Positions 8,422 through 16,002 of a stretch of 40,353 nt of DNA are shown piece by piece. Position 1 is the first letter of the stretch. Each line of letters opens with the position of its first letter. Under the pieces are notes generated by a model, which saw only the letters and a list, made by a program, of their open reading frames with translations, was not told where the DNA came from and did no database searches. Source of the stretch: Cyanobacteria bacterium RYN_339 (GTDB lineage Bacteria > Cyanobacteriota > Sericytochromatia > S15B-MN24 > JAQBPE01); assembly GCA_028287685.1 (NCBI GenBank), contig JAQBPE010000280.1, positions 1-40,353 on the forward strand. Direction: 5' to 3'. The position numbers were made by a program, and so were the translations under genes.

Positions 8422-9935
8422 TTGGCCACCACCTTGATGGTCCGCAGGCGCACGTCCTCCGGGCCGTTGATGAAGCCGCCCATCTGGTGGACCACCTTGA
8501 GGTACTCCACCGCTTCCGACGAGATCACCTCGCCAGGGGCGAGGATGGGGATGCCAGGCGGGTAGGGCGCCACGATCTCCGAGCACACCCGACCGGCCGA
8601 CGACTCGAACGGGATGGTGTCCGTGGTGGCGAAGAAGGCCTCGCGCGGGGTCAGCGTGGCCTGTGGCGTGCCCGAGGGCAGGGGCAGGCCGGTGGGGATG
8701 GCGCTGGTGCCCATCAGGCCGAACTTGGCGGCGCGCGCCGACATGATGGAGAAGGCCTCGACCACGCGGTCGAGGTCACGCTGGCTGTTGCCAATCGTGA
8801 CGATCAGCAACACGTTGTGGAGCGTGGCCATCTCCGACTGGATGCCGAACTCCTCGTTCAGCACGTCCAGCGCCATGAAGCCGGTCATGCCCATGCCCGT
8901 GACGTTGATCGTGAGCTTGGTGACGTCGAGGTCGTAGAGGTCCGCGTTGTTGCAGTGCTCGCGGCCGAAGGTCCAGACGCCGGCGATGGCGTTCAGCCGG
9001 CGCCGGGCGTCTTCCGACATCTCGATCGTGCGGCCCAGGATCTCGTGGCCCTCGGTCGCCATCTGGCGGCGCGCCACGTCCAGCGAGGCCATCAAGACGT
9101 AGTTGGGGCTGGTGCTGTGGATGAGTTGAAGCACGTTGCGTACGCGGTTCACGTTCACCAGGCCCTCTTGCACGTGCAGCATCGAGGACTGGGTCATGCC
9201 GGAGATGATCTTGTGGGTGGACTGCACCACCATGTCGGCGCCGGCGTCGATGGCGGAGATGGGCAGGCTCTCATGGAAGTGCAGGTGCGGGCCGTGGGCC
9301 TCGTCCACCAGCAGCGGCTTGCCGTGGGCGTGGCAGACCTCCGCGATGCGCTTGAGATCGGACACGCCGCCGAAGTAGGTGGGGTGCACCACCAGCACGC
9401 CCTTGGCGTCCGGGTGCTCCTGCAGGGCGCGCTCGACCTCCTGGGGCGTGATGCCGTGGGCTACGCACAGCTTGTCGTCCCAGACGGGCCGCACGTAGGC
9501 CGGCTTGGCGCCGGAGAGGATGATGCCGCCGATGACCGACTTGTGGGCGTTGCGCGGCACGATGATCTTGTCGCCCGGGTCGCAAACGGTCATGACCATG
9601 ACGTTGTTGCCGGTGGTGGAGCCGTTGACGAGGAAGAAGGTGTGGTCTGCCGAGTAGGCTTCCGCCGCCAACTCCTGCGCCTCCTTGATCACGCCGTCCG
9701 GGTCGTGCAGGTTGTCCACCTCGGGCAACTCGCAGAGGTCGATCTTGAAGACGTTCTCGCCGAGCAGCTCCAGCATCTCGCGGTCCATGCCCCGCCCCTG
9801 CTTGTGGCCGGGGGTGTGGAAGGCCGCCATGTCCTTGGTCGCGTAGTCCCGCAGGGCTTCGAACAAGGGGGCGCGCCGCTGGGCGTCCGAGTAGTCGCGG
9901 GTGGCGGTCACGGGGGACATTTCCGAAGTGGACAC
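8418..9935 (-). CDS. PLP-dependent Orn/Lys/Arg decarboxylase family protein
   Basis: A 505-residue fold-type I decarboxylase of the short (SpeA/Cad-like, Bacillus and cyanobacterial) type. The N-terminal motif AFHTPGHKQGRG is diagnostic. VDEAHG (210-215) holds the Asp that contacts the PLP ring nitrogen, and STHKIISGMTQ has the PLP-binding Lys242. The product is a polyamine precursor (agmatine, cadaverine or putrescine); sequence alone does not settle the substrate, arginine being the usual one in related biosynthetic enzymes. I chose the GTG at 9933-9935 because GGAGG precedes it; the ATG at 9918-9920 has only a weak site. It is the first gene of the six-gene operon ending at 3703. Confidence 0.9.
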   Translation of the reverse strand: MSTSEMSPVTATRDYSDAQRRAPLFEALRDYATKDMAAFHTPGHKQGRGMDREMLELLGENVFKIDLCELPEVDNLHDPDGVIKEAQELAAEAYSADHTFFLVNGSTTGNNVMVMTVCDPGDKIIVPRNAHKSVIGGIILSGAKPAYVRPVWDDKLCVAHGITPQEVERALQEHPDAKGVLVVHPTYFGGVSDLKRIAEVCHAHGKPLLVDEAHGPHLHFHESLPISAIDAGADMVVQSTHKIISGMTQSSMLHVQEGLVNVNRVRNVLQLIHSTSPNYVLMASLDVARRQMATEGHEILGRTIEMSEDARRRLNAIAGVWTFGREHCNNADLYDLDVTKLTINVTGMGMTGFMALDVLNEEFGIQSEMATLHNVLLIVTIGNSQRDLDRVVEAFSIMSARAAKFGLMGTSAIPTGLPLPSGTPQATLTPREAFFATTDTIPFESSAGRVCSEIVAPYPPGIPILAPGEVISSEAVEYLKVVHQMGGFINGPEDVRLRTIKVVAN

Positions 9936-9966
9936 GGTAAGCGGGCCTCCAAGCTCTCCAACAACG

Positions 9967-9972
9967 ATTCTA
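9967..9972 (-). promoter_or_regulatory. Possible -10 of the decarboxylase-ldpA-tmk-sppA operon
   Basis: The minus strand has TAGAAT (in CGATAGAATCG) about 30 bases before the GTG start. No good -35 is seen at the right distance. It lies in the divergent region shared with the hydrolase gene. Confidence 0.35.
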
Positions 9973-10030
9973 TCGGGTTATGGTAGGTGATGGAAGTCAC
10001 GGCGACTGTTATTTAAATCACGTCGTCGTG

Positions 10031-10036
10031 CATATT
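10031..10036 (+). promoter_or_regulatory. -10-like hexamer six bases before ATG (leaderless start)
   Basis: CATATT is followed by GGTCTC and then the ATG at 10043. There is no Shine-Dalgarno sequence. The spacing would put the transcription start at or next to the A of ATG, as in leaderless mRNAs. Confidence 0.4.
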
Positions 10037-10042
10037 GGTCTC

Positions 10043-11038
10043 ATGAACCTGCCGCCGCCTCCCGCCATCGTCCACCACCTCCCCGGCAAGCTCGGCATGC
10101 CGCCGTCCGCTCGTGACCGGGCCATCACCGGCTTGGAAGCGGAGCTGGCCGCGGAACGGAAGCTGCCGCTCCAGCAGGGCGCCGAGAGCCTGGTGTACCT
10201 GCATCCGGAGGCGCCCAAGCGCGGCACCTTGATCATGTTCCATGGGTTTACCGCCGGGACCTGGCAGTTCGAACCACTCGCGAAGCTGGCCTACGCCGCC
10301 GGCTACGATGTGTACATCCCCCGCTTGCCGGGGCATGGCCTGAAAGACGCCAAGGGCGCCGAGGATCCGTCCCAGTTGTTGACGGGCTTGAACTGGCGGC
10401 AGTACCAGACGTTCGGCGACCACACCTATGCGCTGGCGAAGGACCTGGGCGGCTCCGTGAGCACGCTCGGGCTGTCCGTGGGCGGCAACGTCGCCCTGGA
10501 CGTGGCGGAGCGGCACCCGGAGGTGTCGCACGTCGTGGCGTACGCGCCTTTCCTCTGGCCGCGCGAGCAGCGGGTGCAGAAGCTCTTCTTCGCCACGCAT
10601 GCGGCGGACATCGCGACCCATGGCAAGGCGGCGCCCTTCCTGAACGGCCTGACCTACAGCTGGGGCGAGGAGTGCCGGCTGGACACGGCGGCGGGCAAGC
10701 GGCCTGGTCACTCGATGTTCTATGGCGGCAACGCCTATGGGGCCACCGAGCTGGGCTGGCAGGTGATCGCCAACGCGCCGAAGATGCAGGCCACCTTGCA
10801 GCTCTTCGCCACGGGCGTGGACGATGCCGCCGACGAAGATGCCTTGAAGGCGCTCTATAAGGGCGCCGGGGGCGCGCGCAACGGCTGGTACTACTTCCCG
10901 GTCGAGGAAGGCATCCCCCATCCGATGGTCCACCCCATGGAAGACAAGGGGAAGGGGCAGTGCCCCAAGCTGTACGAGCTGACGATGCGCTTCTTGGAGA
11001 CAGACGAGCTGCAGAACCGCGGCGAGCTGCCCCGCTAG
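10043..11038 (+). CDS. Alpha/beta hydrolase (first of two tandem paralogues)
   Basis: A 331-residue cytoplasmic-looking serine hydrolase. It has MFHGFTAGTW (oxyanion loop, about 66-74), GLSVGG with nucleophile Ser145, and a late GIPHPMVHP segment that should supply the catalytic His. The Asp in the TGVDDAAD stretch is a candidate third member. The overall pattern (GHGLKDAKG, QYQTFGD) is shared almost residue by residue with the next gene, about 55-60% by eye. The start at 10043 (MNLPPPP) lines up with the paralogue's MNIARI; an in-frame ATG 63 bases upstream also exists, but neither has a ribosome-binding site. The substrate is unknown; lipase, esterase or carboxylesterase are possible. Confidence 0.8.
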   Translation: MNLPPPPAIVHHLPGKLGMPPSARDRAITGLEAELAAERKLPLQQGAESLVYLHPEAPKRGTLIMFHGFTAGTWQFEPLAKLAYAAGYDVYIPRLPGHGLKDAKGAEDPSQLLTGLNWRQYQTFGDHTYALAKDLGGSVSTLGLSVGGNVALDVAERHPEVSHVVAYAPFLWPREQRVQKLFFATHAADIATHGKAAPFLNGLTYSWGEECRLDTAAGKRPGHSMFYGGNAYGATELGWQVIANAPKMQATLQLFATGVDDAADEDALKALYKGAGGARNGWYYFPVEEGIPHPMVHPMEDKGKGQCPKLYELTMRFLETDELQNRGELPR

Positions 11039-11048
11039 CTTAGCTTCG

Positions 11049-11089
11049 CCTTAACCAAACTTCTTCGCAATCTTATTTAAGGCTTAACC
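11049..11089 (+). promoter_or_regulatory. 41-base upstream element shared with the EF-hand gene
   Basis: This AT-rich stretch begins CCTTAACCAA and ends TTTAAGGCTTAACC. A stretch of exactly the same length at 15433-15473 begins CCTTATCCAA and ends CTTTAGGCATAACC. Both ends are conserved while the middle is not, as expected for a bipartite regulator or sigma-factor site. It lies 34 bases upstream of the second hydrolase ATG. Confidence 0.4.
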
Positions 11090-11122
11090 TGGTTGCAATG
11101 CGCTGCGGGCGATAAGCAGGCT

Positions 11123-12187
11123 ATGAACATCGCCCGCATTGCCAACGTACCGACCACCCCGACGCCGGTGAAGGTGGTTCCCACACCGCAATCCATCCTT
11201 ACGAGTGGGCCGACGCGCAGCGGCGGATTGGGCCCCACGCGCACGCCGCCGGTCGACGTGCGCGTCGTCGCGGACCCGGGCTATGCGGCCGCGATCGCCA
11301 AGTGGCAGGCGTGGCAGGCTGCCGAGAAGCAGCTGCCCCTGCAGACGGGCTCGGAGACCCGGACCTACATCCACCCGGAGAAGCCGGCCAAGGGCACCTT
11401 GATCATGTACCACGGCTATACGGCCGGGACCTGGCAGTTCGACCTGCTGGCGAAGCAAGCCTATAACGACGGCTACAACGTGGTGATCCCGCGCCTGCCT
11501 GGCCATGGCATGAAGGACGCCAAGGGCGTGGAAGACCCCTCCAAGCTTCTGACGGCCAAAGACTGGCAGCAGTACGAGTCCTTCGGCGACCAGACCTACG
11601 CCATGGCACAGGGACTGGGCGGCCCCATCAGCACGCTGGGCCTGTCCGTGGGCGGCAACATCGCCATGTCCGTGGCGGAGCGCCACCCGGTCGGCAAGGT
11701 GGTGGCCTACGCGCCTTTCCTCAAGCCCATCGGCATCGGCGGCAAGATCGCGGACGTGGTGCACGTGCTCGACAAGTTTACGTTTGGGTTGGCCGGCCGC
11801 GCCCTGGCGCTGGTGCCCTGGGGCTGGGGCAAGGAGACGGAGGCCGAGACGGCCAGCGGCAAGCGCCCCGGCCACTCCAAGTTCTCGCTGGGCACGCTCT
11901 ACGGCGCCGCGGAGTTCGGCCGCCGCGTGACGGGCGATGCCGCCAAGATCAAGGCACCGATCGAGTACTTCACCACCGGCGCGGACGACGCGGCCGACGA
12001 AGGCACCATCCACAAGGCCTTCCTGGCCGAGGGCGGCGACGACGGTTGGTACCACTACCCCACCGCGGAAGGCGTCCCGCACCCGATGGTCCACCCGCAA
12101 GAGGACAAGGGCAAGGGGCAAACGCCGGAGCTCTACAAGCTGACGATGCAGTTCCTCGACAGCGGCAAGGTCATCAACCGGAACTAA
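11123..12187 (+). CDS. Alpha/beta hydrolase (second tandem paralogue)
   Basis: A 354-residue paralogue of the upstream gene with the same motifs: MYHGYTAGTW, RLPGHGMKDAKG, GLSVGG with nucleophile Ser175, and GVPHPMVHP near the C-terminus. It has a longer Pro/Thr-rich N-terminus (VPTTPTPVKVVPTP) and an insertion after YAPFLKPIG that could form a cap. I place the start at 11123 (MNIARIANV); an ATG at 11093 would add ten residues and overlap promoter-like sequence. GATAAG lies six bases before 11123, and no clear ribosome-binding site is present. Its TAA (12185-12187) overlaps the TAG of the convergent FapA-like gene. The substrate is unknown. Confidence 0.8.
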   Translation: MNIARIANVPTTPTPVKVVPTPQSILTSGPTRSGGLGPTRTPPVDVRVVADPGYAAAIAKWQAWQAAEKQLPLQTGSETRTYIHPEKPAKGTLIMYHGYTAGTWQFDLLAKQAYNDGYNVVIPRLPGHGMKDAKGVEDPSKLLTAKDWQQYESFGDQTYAMAQGLGGPISTLGLSVGGNIAMSVAERHPVGKVVAYAPFLKPIGIGGKIADVVHVLDKFTFGLAGRALALVPWGWGKETEAETASGKRPGHSKFSLGTLYGAAEFGRRVTGDAAKIKAPIEYFTTGADDAADEGTIHKAFLAEGGDDGWYHYPTAEGVPHPMVHPQEDKGKGQTPELYKLTMQFLDSGKVINRN

Positions 12188-13548
12188 ATCAGGCTGAGCT
12201 CGCCGTTCACTTCCGCGATGCGCTGCATCGGCAGGAAATTGTCGACGTGGTAGAAGATCTGGTCGAAGTGGACGTGCACGCCGGGGTTGAAACCGTCTCG
12301 GGCCGCCACGAAGGCCGGTCGTGTCGCCCCGCCGGAGCCGGGTGACTGGGTCTGGCGCTCGTTCAGCTCCATCGACAGCTGGTCCAAGCGGCTTTCCAGC
12401 TGGGCCTTGATCTCGCGCGTCTTCTCGAACGCCCCCTGCGGCGCGTTGGGGTTCGCGACGATCAGGTTGTACGTCTGGTTGACGGTGTTCAGCTGGGCGT
12501 TCAGCGTGGCGACGGCGCGCATCAGCTGCTCGATGACCTTGGCCTGGCGACCATGGCGGACGTCGAGCACGGTGTGGGTGCCGCCGGTGGCCCCGATTTG
12601 CTCGGCGGAGATGAACTCGCCGGCCTGGGCCGTGCCGCCGATCAGCTTCTTGCCCACCTTGATGGCGAGGCCGGCCGTCAGCGAGGAGTGCATCGAGCTC
12701 TCCACCACGACCAGGTTGGCGCGGGTGGTGATCGAGCTCTCGGAGTCTACGAAGCGCACGCTGACGTCGGCATGCGACGTGATCACGGAGTGCTGGCGGA
12801 CGCCGCCTTTGACCGTGACCTTGCCACCCGACTCGATCGAGGCGCCTTCCACGACGCCGCCGATCTCGATGTCCTGCGTGGCCTTGACCGTGAAGCCGGG
12901 CAAGACGTTGCCGCCGATCTTCACGGAGCCCTGGAAGTTGATGTTGCCGGTCGAGAAGTCCACGTCGCCCATGATCACGATCATCGGCTGCACGGAGATC
13001 CGCGAGCCGTCGATCTTGGGCATGCCATCGATCAGCGCCGTGACGTGCAGGCCGTCGTCGGAGAGCACCACGTTCTGGCCGGCGCGCAGGTGCGATTCCT
13101 TGCCGTCGCGGGAGGGAATCTCTTCGCCCAGCACGCTCGTGCCGGGAAGGCCGGGGCCCAGGGGCGTCTTGGACGCCAGCACCTGGCCCTTGGTGACGTT
13201 CTCGATCGTGCCGAGCTCGCGGAAGTCGACGCGGCCGTCGTCCAGCTCGAGGGGCTTGCCGGCGCCCATGCCGCCGCCGCGGAAGAAGTAGGTGACCTTG
13301 GCGTCCTGGCCGGGTTGGGGCAGAATGCCCTGCGCGACCCGGACGGGGTCGTCACCCGGGTACTGCGACGCGGCCAAGATCGCCATCTCGTCCAGCCCAA
13401 AGACCACGTTATGGGCCGCGAGCGCCTGCTTGATCTGGGCAGGGTCGCACGGCGTGGGTGGGTCGATCTTGACCAAGGCTTCCGTATTGCGCTCGCGGAG
13501 GATGACCTTGATTTGAACCCCCGACGAAGCCCCGGTAACCGTGTCCAT
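12184..13548 (-). CDS. FapA-family (DUF342) polymerising beta-solenoid protein
   Basis: A 454-residue protein. An N-terminal alpha/beta region (ALAAHNVVFGLDEMAI) leads into the DUF342/FapA core, where the segments DGMPKIDG..., MGDVDFSTGNINFQGSVKIGGNVLPGF and GVVEGASIESGGKVTVKGGV form a right-handed beta-helix pattern. A coiled coil follows (about 340-400, QLMRAVATLNAQLNTVNQTYN and onward). FapA proteins occur with flagella or type IV pili and as stand-alone genes; no such genes lie nearby. I use the ATG at 13546-13548 with GGAAGG upstream; a TTG 13 codons earlier has no ribosome-binding site. Function is probably envelope or assembly-related, but unproven. Confidence 0.85.
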   Translation of the reverse strand: MDTVTGASSGVQIKVILRERNTEALVKIDPPTPCDPAQIKQALAAHNVVFGLDEMAILAASQYPGDDPVRVAQGILPQPGQDAKVTYFFRGGGMGAGKPLELDDGRVDFRELGTIENVTKGQVLASKTPLGPGLPGTSVLGEEIPSRDGKESHLRAGQNVVLSDDGLHVTALIDGMPKIDGSRISVQPMIVIMGDVDFSTGNINFQGSVKIGGNVLPGFTVKATQDIEIGGVVEGASIESGGKVTVKGGVRQHSVITSHADVSVRFVDSESSITTRANLVVVESSMHSSLTAGLAIKVGKKLIGGTAQAGEFISAEQIGATGGTHTVLDVRHGRQAKVIEQLMRAVATLNAQLNTVNQTYNLIVANPNAPQGAFEKTREIKAQLESRLDQLSMELNERQTQSPGSGGATRPAFVAARDGFNPGVHVHFDQIFYHVDNFLPMQRIAEVNGELSLI

Positions 13549-13669
13549 GAGGTGATGCCTTCCGTTGGACGCTTCCGCGGCCGTCAATGGCCGCTGGCTT
13601 TTAACCTATCGTCTATTTTACCCTAGAACGTGTCATCTGGGTGTGATTGTAGTCTCGAAACCGACATAT

Positions 13670-14506
13670 TTAGATTGCGTCGAGTCCCAGGCCTTCTTGT
13701 AGTACGCAACGAAGTACCCGTGCGGTTTCAGCAATCAGCGCGAGGCGCTGCGGGGCTTGCGGCGCCCCGAACACCCGTTGCGTAGCATAGTACGTGTGGA
13801 AAGCGGCCGCCACATCCAGCGCGAAACGGACCCGTCGCTGGGGTTGTCGACCCAGTTCGTCCGGGGCTCGCAGCAATGCCACCGCGAGGGCCCGCCCGGC
13901 CGGCTCGACGGGGCCATAGACCGGTGTCAGCCCCTCTTCTGATGCCCTGGTAACGATTGACCGCGCCCGCATCAAGGAATACCGGAGGTAGTAGGCCGGG
14001 TTGTCGGCCGTCTCGCCGGCCAGCAGGTCGAGGTCCAACGCCAGGGGCGCGGCTTCTGGCTTGAGCTGCAGCCAACAGCGGAGGTCCTCCGACCCAATCA
14101 GGGCGAGCAGTTCGGGCCAGGTGCGCTGGACCGGCCGCCCGGCCTGGACGACGCTCACGGGACCGGCGGCGGGGCCCATCAGCCAGGCCCTGGCCTCTTG
14201 CACCGTGTGGAGGCCCGGCGGGAACGGCCGCGGGGCGCGGGGCGGCACGGCGGGACCGGCTGCGAGGACGAGGTCGGGGAGGGTCCAGTTGAGGAAGCCC
14301 GGCGGCGCGGCGATCGCCCCGGCCAGGTGCGCCGCAATGGCCTCCGCGACCTCCATGGCCGGGCGGCCGGTGGCGCGGGCGATCGCCATCGCCACCGGCG
14401 TAGCGAGGTCCCCCAGGCCAGGGTGGCGCGGCGGGTCGAGGCAGACCTCGGCGGTGGGCAAGCCGGCGGCGGCGATCGCCGCCTCCACGCGCGCCGCCAG
14501 GCTCAC
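13670..14506 (-). CDS. Arginyl-tRNA synthetase-like protein lacking the catalytic core
   Basis: A 278-residue protein. Residues 1-85 resemble the ArgRS N-terminal (Add-1) domain, with the PPRHPGLGDLATPVAMAIA signature. Residues from about 150 resemble the ArgRS DALR anticodon-binding domain, including LALDLDLLAGETADNPAYYL and RYSLMRARSIVTRA. The class I catalytic domain of about 250-300 residues normally between them, with HIGH and KMSK motifs, is absent; only about 60 unrelated Pro/Arg-rich residues remain. The frame is intact, so this looks like a stable shortened gene, not fresh decay. GTG start overlaps the TGA of the DUF1934 gene (GTGA). DUF1934 (ywiB) precedes argS in B. subtilis, so this may be a relict argS locus. 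It could bind tRNA-Arg or ArgRS; it cannot charge tRNA alone. Confidence 0.8.
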   Translation of the reverse strand: MSLAARVEAAIAAAGLPTAEVCLDPPRHPGLGDLATPVAMAIARATGRPAMEVAEAIAAHLAGAIAAPPGFLNWTLPDLVLAAGPAVPPRAPRPFPPGLHTVQEARAWLMGPAAGPVSVVQAGRPVQRTWPELLALIGSEDLRCWLQLKPEAAPLALDLDLLAGETADNPAYYLRYSLMRARSIVTRASEEGLTPVYGPVEPAGRALAVALLRAPDELGRQPQRRVRFALDVAAAFHTYYATQRVFGAPQAPQRLALIAETARVLRCVLQEGLGLDAI

Positions 14507-14940
14507 GTCAGCCGCCAGGTAAACGTCAGCGTGAACTTGCCCAGGCCGAGCGCGGTGAGGTCCGCGGCCGGGTCGGCGGTCTCGCCGGTGAACAACTCGT
14601 AGTGCAGCTCGATCAGGCCGGTGGCCCCGGTCTGGATGATGCGGAAGTGGCTGGTCATGATCCGCAAGATCATCTCGCTCGGCCCCAGGCTCAACATGCC
14701 ACCCGTCAGCTCGCCCAGTTGGAAGTTCTGCCAGGAGCTGACTTCGCCGCGGCGGTAGAGGCGGATCTCTTCCGGCTCGAAGCGCACGGTGGTGGCGGTA
14801 CCCTCATCGTCATACAGCATGTATTGGGCGCCGTCGCGCACGTAGAGCGTGCCCACCCGCTCCTGGCGGGTCTCGACACGCTCCTCCCCATCGGTTTGGA
14901 CGCTCACCACGGTGATGGCAATAGGCAGCTTCTGGGTCAC
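14503..14940 (-). CDS. DUF1934 (YwiB-like) calycin-type beta-barrel protein
   Basis: A 145-residue protein with the DUF1934 pattern: VSVQTDGEERVETRQERVG, YMLYDDEG..TTVRFEP..IRLYRRGEVSS, MTSHFRIIQTG and LHYELFTG. The fold is a small beta-barrel; the biochemical role is unknown. I start it at GTG 14938-14940, which overlaps the rlmH stop as GTGA and has AGGAGAG about 10 bases upstream. Open frame further upstream is only the shadow of rlmH. It is translationally coupled on both sides. Confidence 0.85.
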   Translation of the reverse strand: MTQKLPIAITVVSVQTDGEERVETRQERVGTLYVRDGAQYMLYDDEGTATTVRFEPEEIRLYRRGEVSSWQNFQLGELTGGMLSLGPSEMILRIMTSHFRIIQTGATGLIELHYELFTGETADPAADLTALGLGKFTLTFTWRLT

Positions 14941-15404
14941 TTGTGGTACGGCTCTCCTCGGCGGATGCGCTCGGCGCGGTAGAGCTGCTCGAGCAAGAAG
15001 ACGCGGGCCAACTGGTGGGGCAAGGTCAGGCGGCTGAGGCCGAGCTTCCAATCCGCCCGCTCCAAAACCCTCTTGTCCAGGCCGTTGGCCCCGCCGAGCA
15101 CGAAGACCAGCTCCGGATAACCTTCATGGTCGAGCTTGGCCAGCTTGGCCGCCAGCCCGGGCGAGTCGAGCTGCTCGCCGCGCTCCCACAGGGCCACCAG
15201 GAAGGCGCCCGGCTTGAGCGCCGCCAACACGCGGTCGCCCTCGCGCTCCATGGCCAGGGCTTCGCGGCCCGCGTCCACCTTCTCGTCTTGTAGCTCGTGC
15301 AGCTCCACCGGGCGGTAGGGCTGCAGGCGTTTGAGGTACTCCGCCAGGCCCTGCTGCCAGTACGGCTCCTTCAGCTTCCCGAAAGCCAGGATGGTCCAGC
15401 GCAT
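14937..15404 (-). CDS. rlmH: 23S rRNA (pseudouridine1915-N3)-methyltransferase RlmH
   Basis: A 155-residue SPOUT methyltransferase, the usual length for RlmH. The C-terminal knot motif RLTLPHQLARVFLLEQLYRA, then IRRGEPYHK, and the SAM-binding loop FVLGGANGL are family hallmarks. The enzyme methylates pseudouridine 1915 in helix 69 of 23S rRNA. The ATG has no Shine-Dalgarno sequence; TAGGAT lies six bases before it, suggesting a leaderless transcript. First gene of the rlmH-DUF1934-ArgRS-like unit. Confidence 0.95.
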   Translation of the reverse strand: MRWTILAFGKLKEPYWQQGLAEYLKRLQPYRPVELHELQDEKVDAGREALAMEREGDRVLAALKPGAFLVALWERGEQLDSPGLAAKLAKLDHEGYPELVFVLGGANGLDKRVLERADWKLGLSRLTLPHQLARVFLLEQLYRAERIRRGEPYHK

Positions 15405-15410
15405 GCCGCG

Positions 15411-15416
15411 ATCCTA
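15411..15416 (-). promoter_or_regulatory. -10-like hexamer six bases before rlmH ATG
   Basis: The minus strand reads TAGGAT, CGCGGC, then ATG. It fits the TANNNT pattern seen before leaderless genes in other bacteria such as Deinococcus. No convincing -35 is present. Confidence 0.4.
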
Positions 15417-15432
15417 CCATATGTCCCAGGCC

Positions 15433-15473
15433 CCTTATCCAATCCTTAATCATTTCTTTCTTTAGGCATAACC
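15433..15473 (+). promoter_or_regulatory. 41-base upstream element shared with the second hydrolase gene
   Basis: Begins CCTTATCCAA and ends CTTTAGGCATAACC; see the matching element at 11049-11089. By my count 26 of 41 positions agree, concentrated at the two ends. It lies 88 bases upstream of the EF-hand start, in the rlmH divergent region. Confidence 0.4.
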
Positions 15474-15561
15474 TTTCCTTTACCTCCCGACGCGCTGGTG
15501 CAACGTCCGACGCCTATAGACCTTTCACAGCAACCGCGAGCAAGAGGAGCAATAGACTTAT

Positions 15562-16002
15562 ATGGGTATGATCGGCGTCAACGCGCTCGCCAAGCGCATC
15601 ATCGGCATGTACGACCGCAACCGCGATGGGGCCATCCAGCTCACGCCCGACAACAAGGCGGAGACCTGGCGCCGCGAGTCGATCTACCAACCCGACCAGA
15701 CCATCATCAGCACCTACAGCCAGGAGCGCCTGTTCCGCGCGGCGGACAAGAACGGCGACAACGTCGTGACGGCGGAAGAGCTGAGCACCGTGATCGGCGA
15801 GTTCGACACCAACCACAACAACGGCCTGGAGACGCGCCGCTGGCTCTGGGACCCCCGCACGGAGTACGACCACTTCCGCAGCGCCTGGGGCGAAGAGGTG
15901 ATCGGCGAGGTGATCGTGCCGCATCCGCAGCCGCCCGCGCCGCCGATCCCCTACCCGCCGCACCCGCACATGCTGGACGACCAGGCTACGATGCTGGCGT
16001 AG
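15562..16002 (+). CDS. EF-hand calcium-binding protein
   Basis: A 146-residue protein with EF-hand loops DRNRDGAIQLTP (about 18-29), DKNGDNVVTAEE (about 66-77) and a third, DTNHNNGLETRR (about 83-94). The first two carry Asp/Asn at positions 1, 3 and 5 and acidic or polar residues at the end. The C-terminus is Pro/His-rich (PHPQPPAPPIPYPPHPH). There is no signal peptide, so calcium is presumably sensed in the cytoplasm. An AGAGGAG site lies 12 bases before the ATG; a second ATG two codons on is equally possible. The last 17 bases overlap the end of the convergent rsmD. Confidence 0.85.
   Translation: MGMIGVNALAKRIIGMYDRNRDGAIQLTPDNKAETWRRESIYQPDQTIISTYSQERLFRAADKNGDNVVTAEELSTVIGEFDTNHNNGLETRRWLWDPRTEYDHFRSAWGEEVIGEVIVPHPQPPAPPIPYPPHPHMLDDQATMLA

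Noticed and set aside
8422-8586. N-terminal extension of ldpA to an upstream ATG
   Set aside because: The added residues are the out-of-frame shadow of the decarboxylase C-terminus and do not resemble LdpA.
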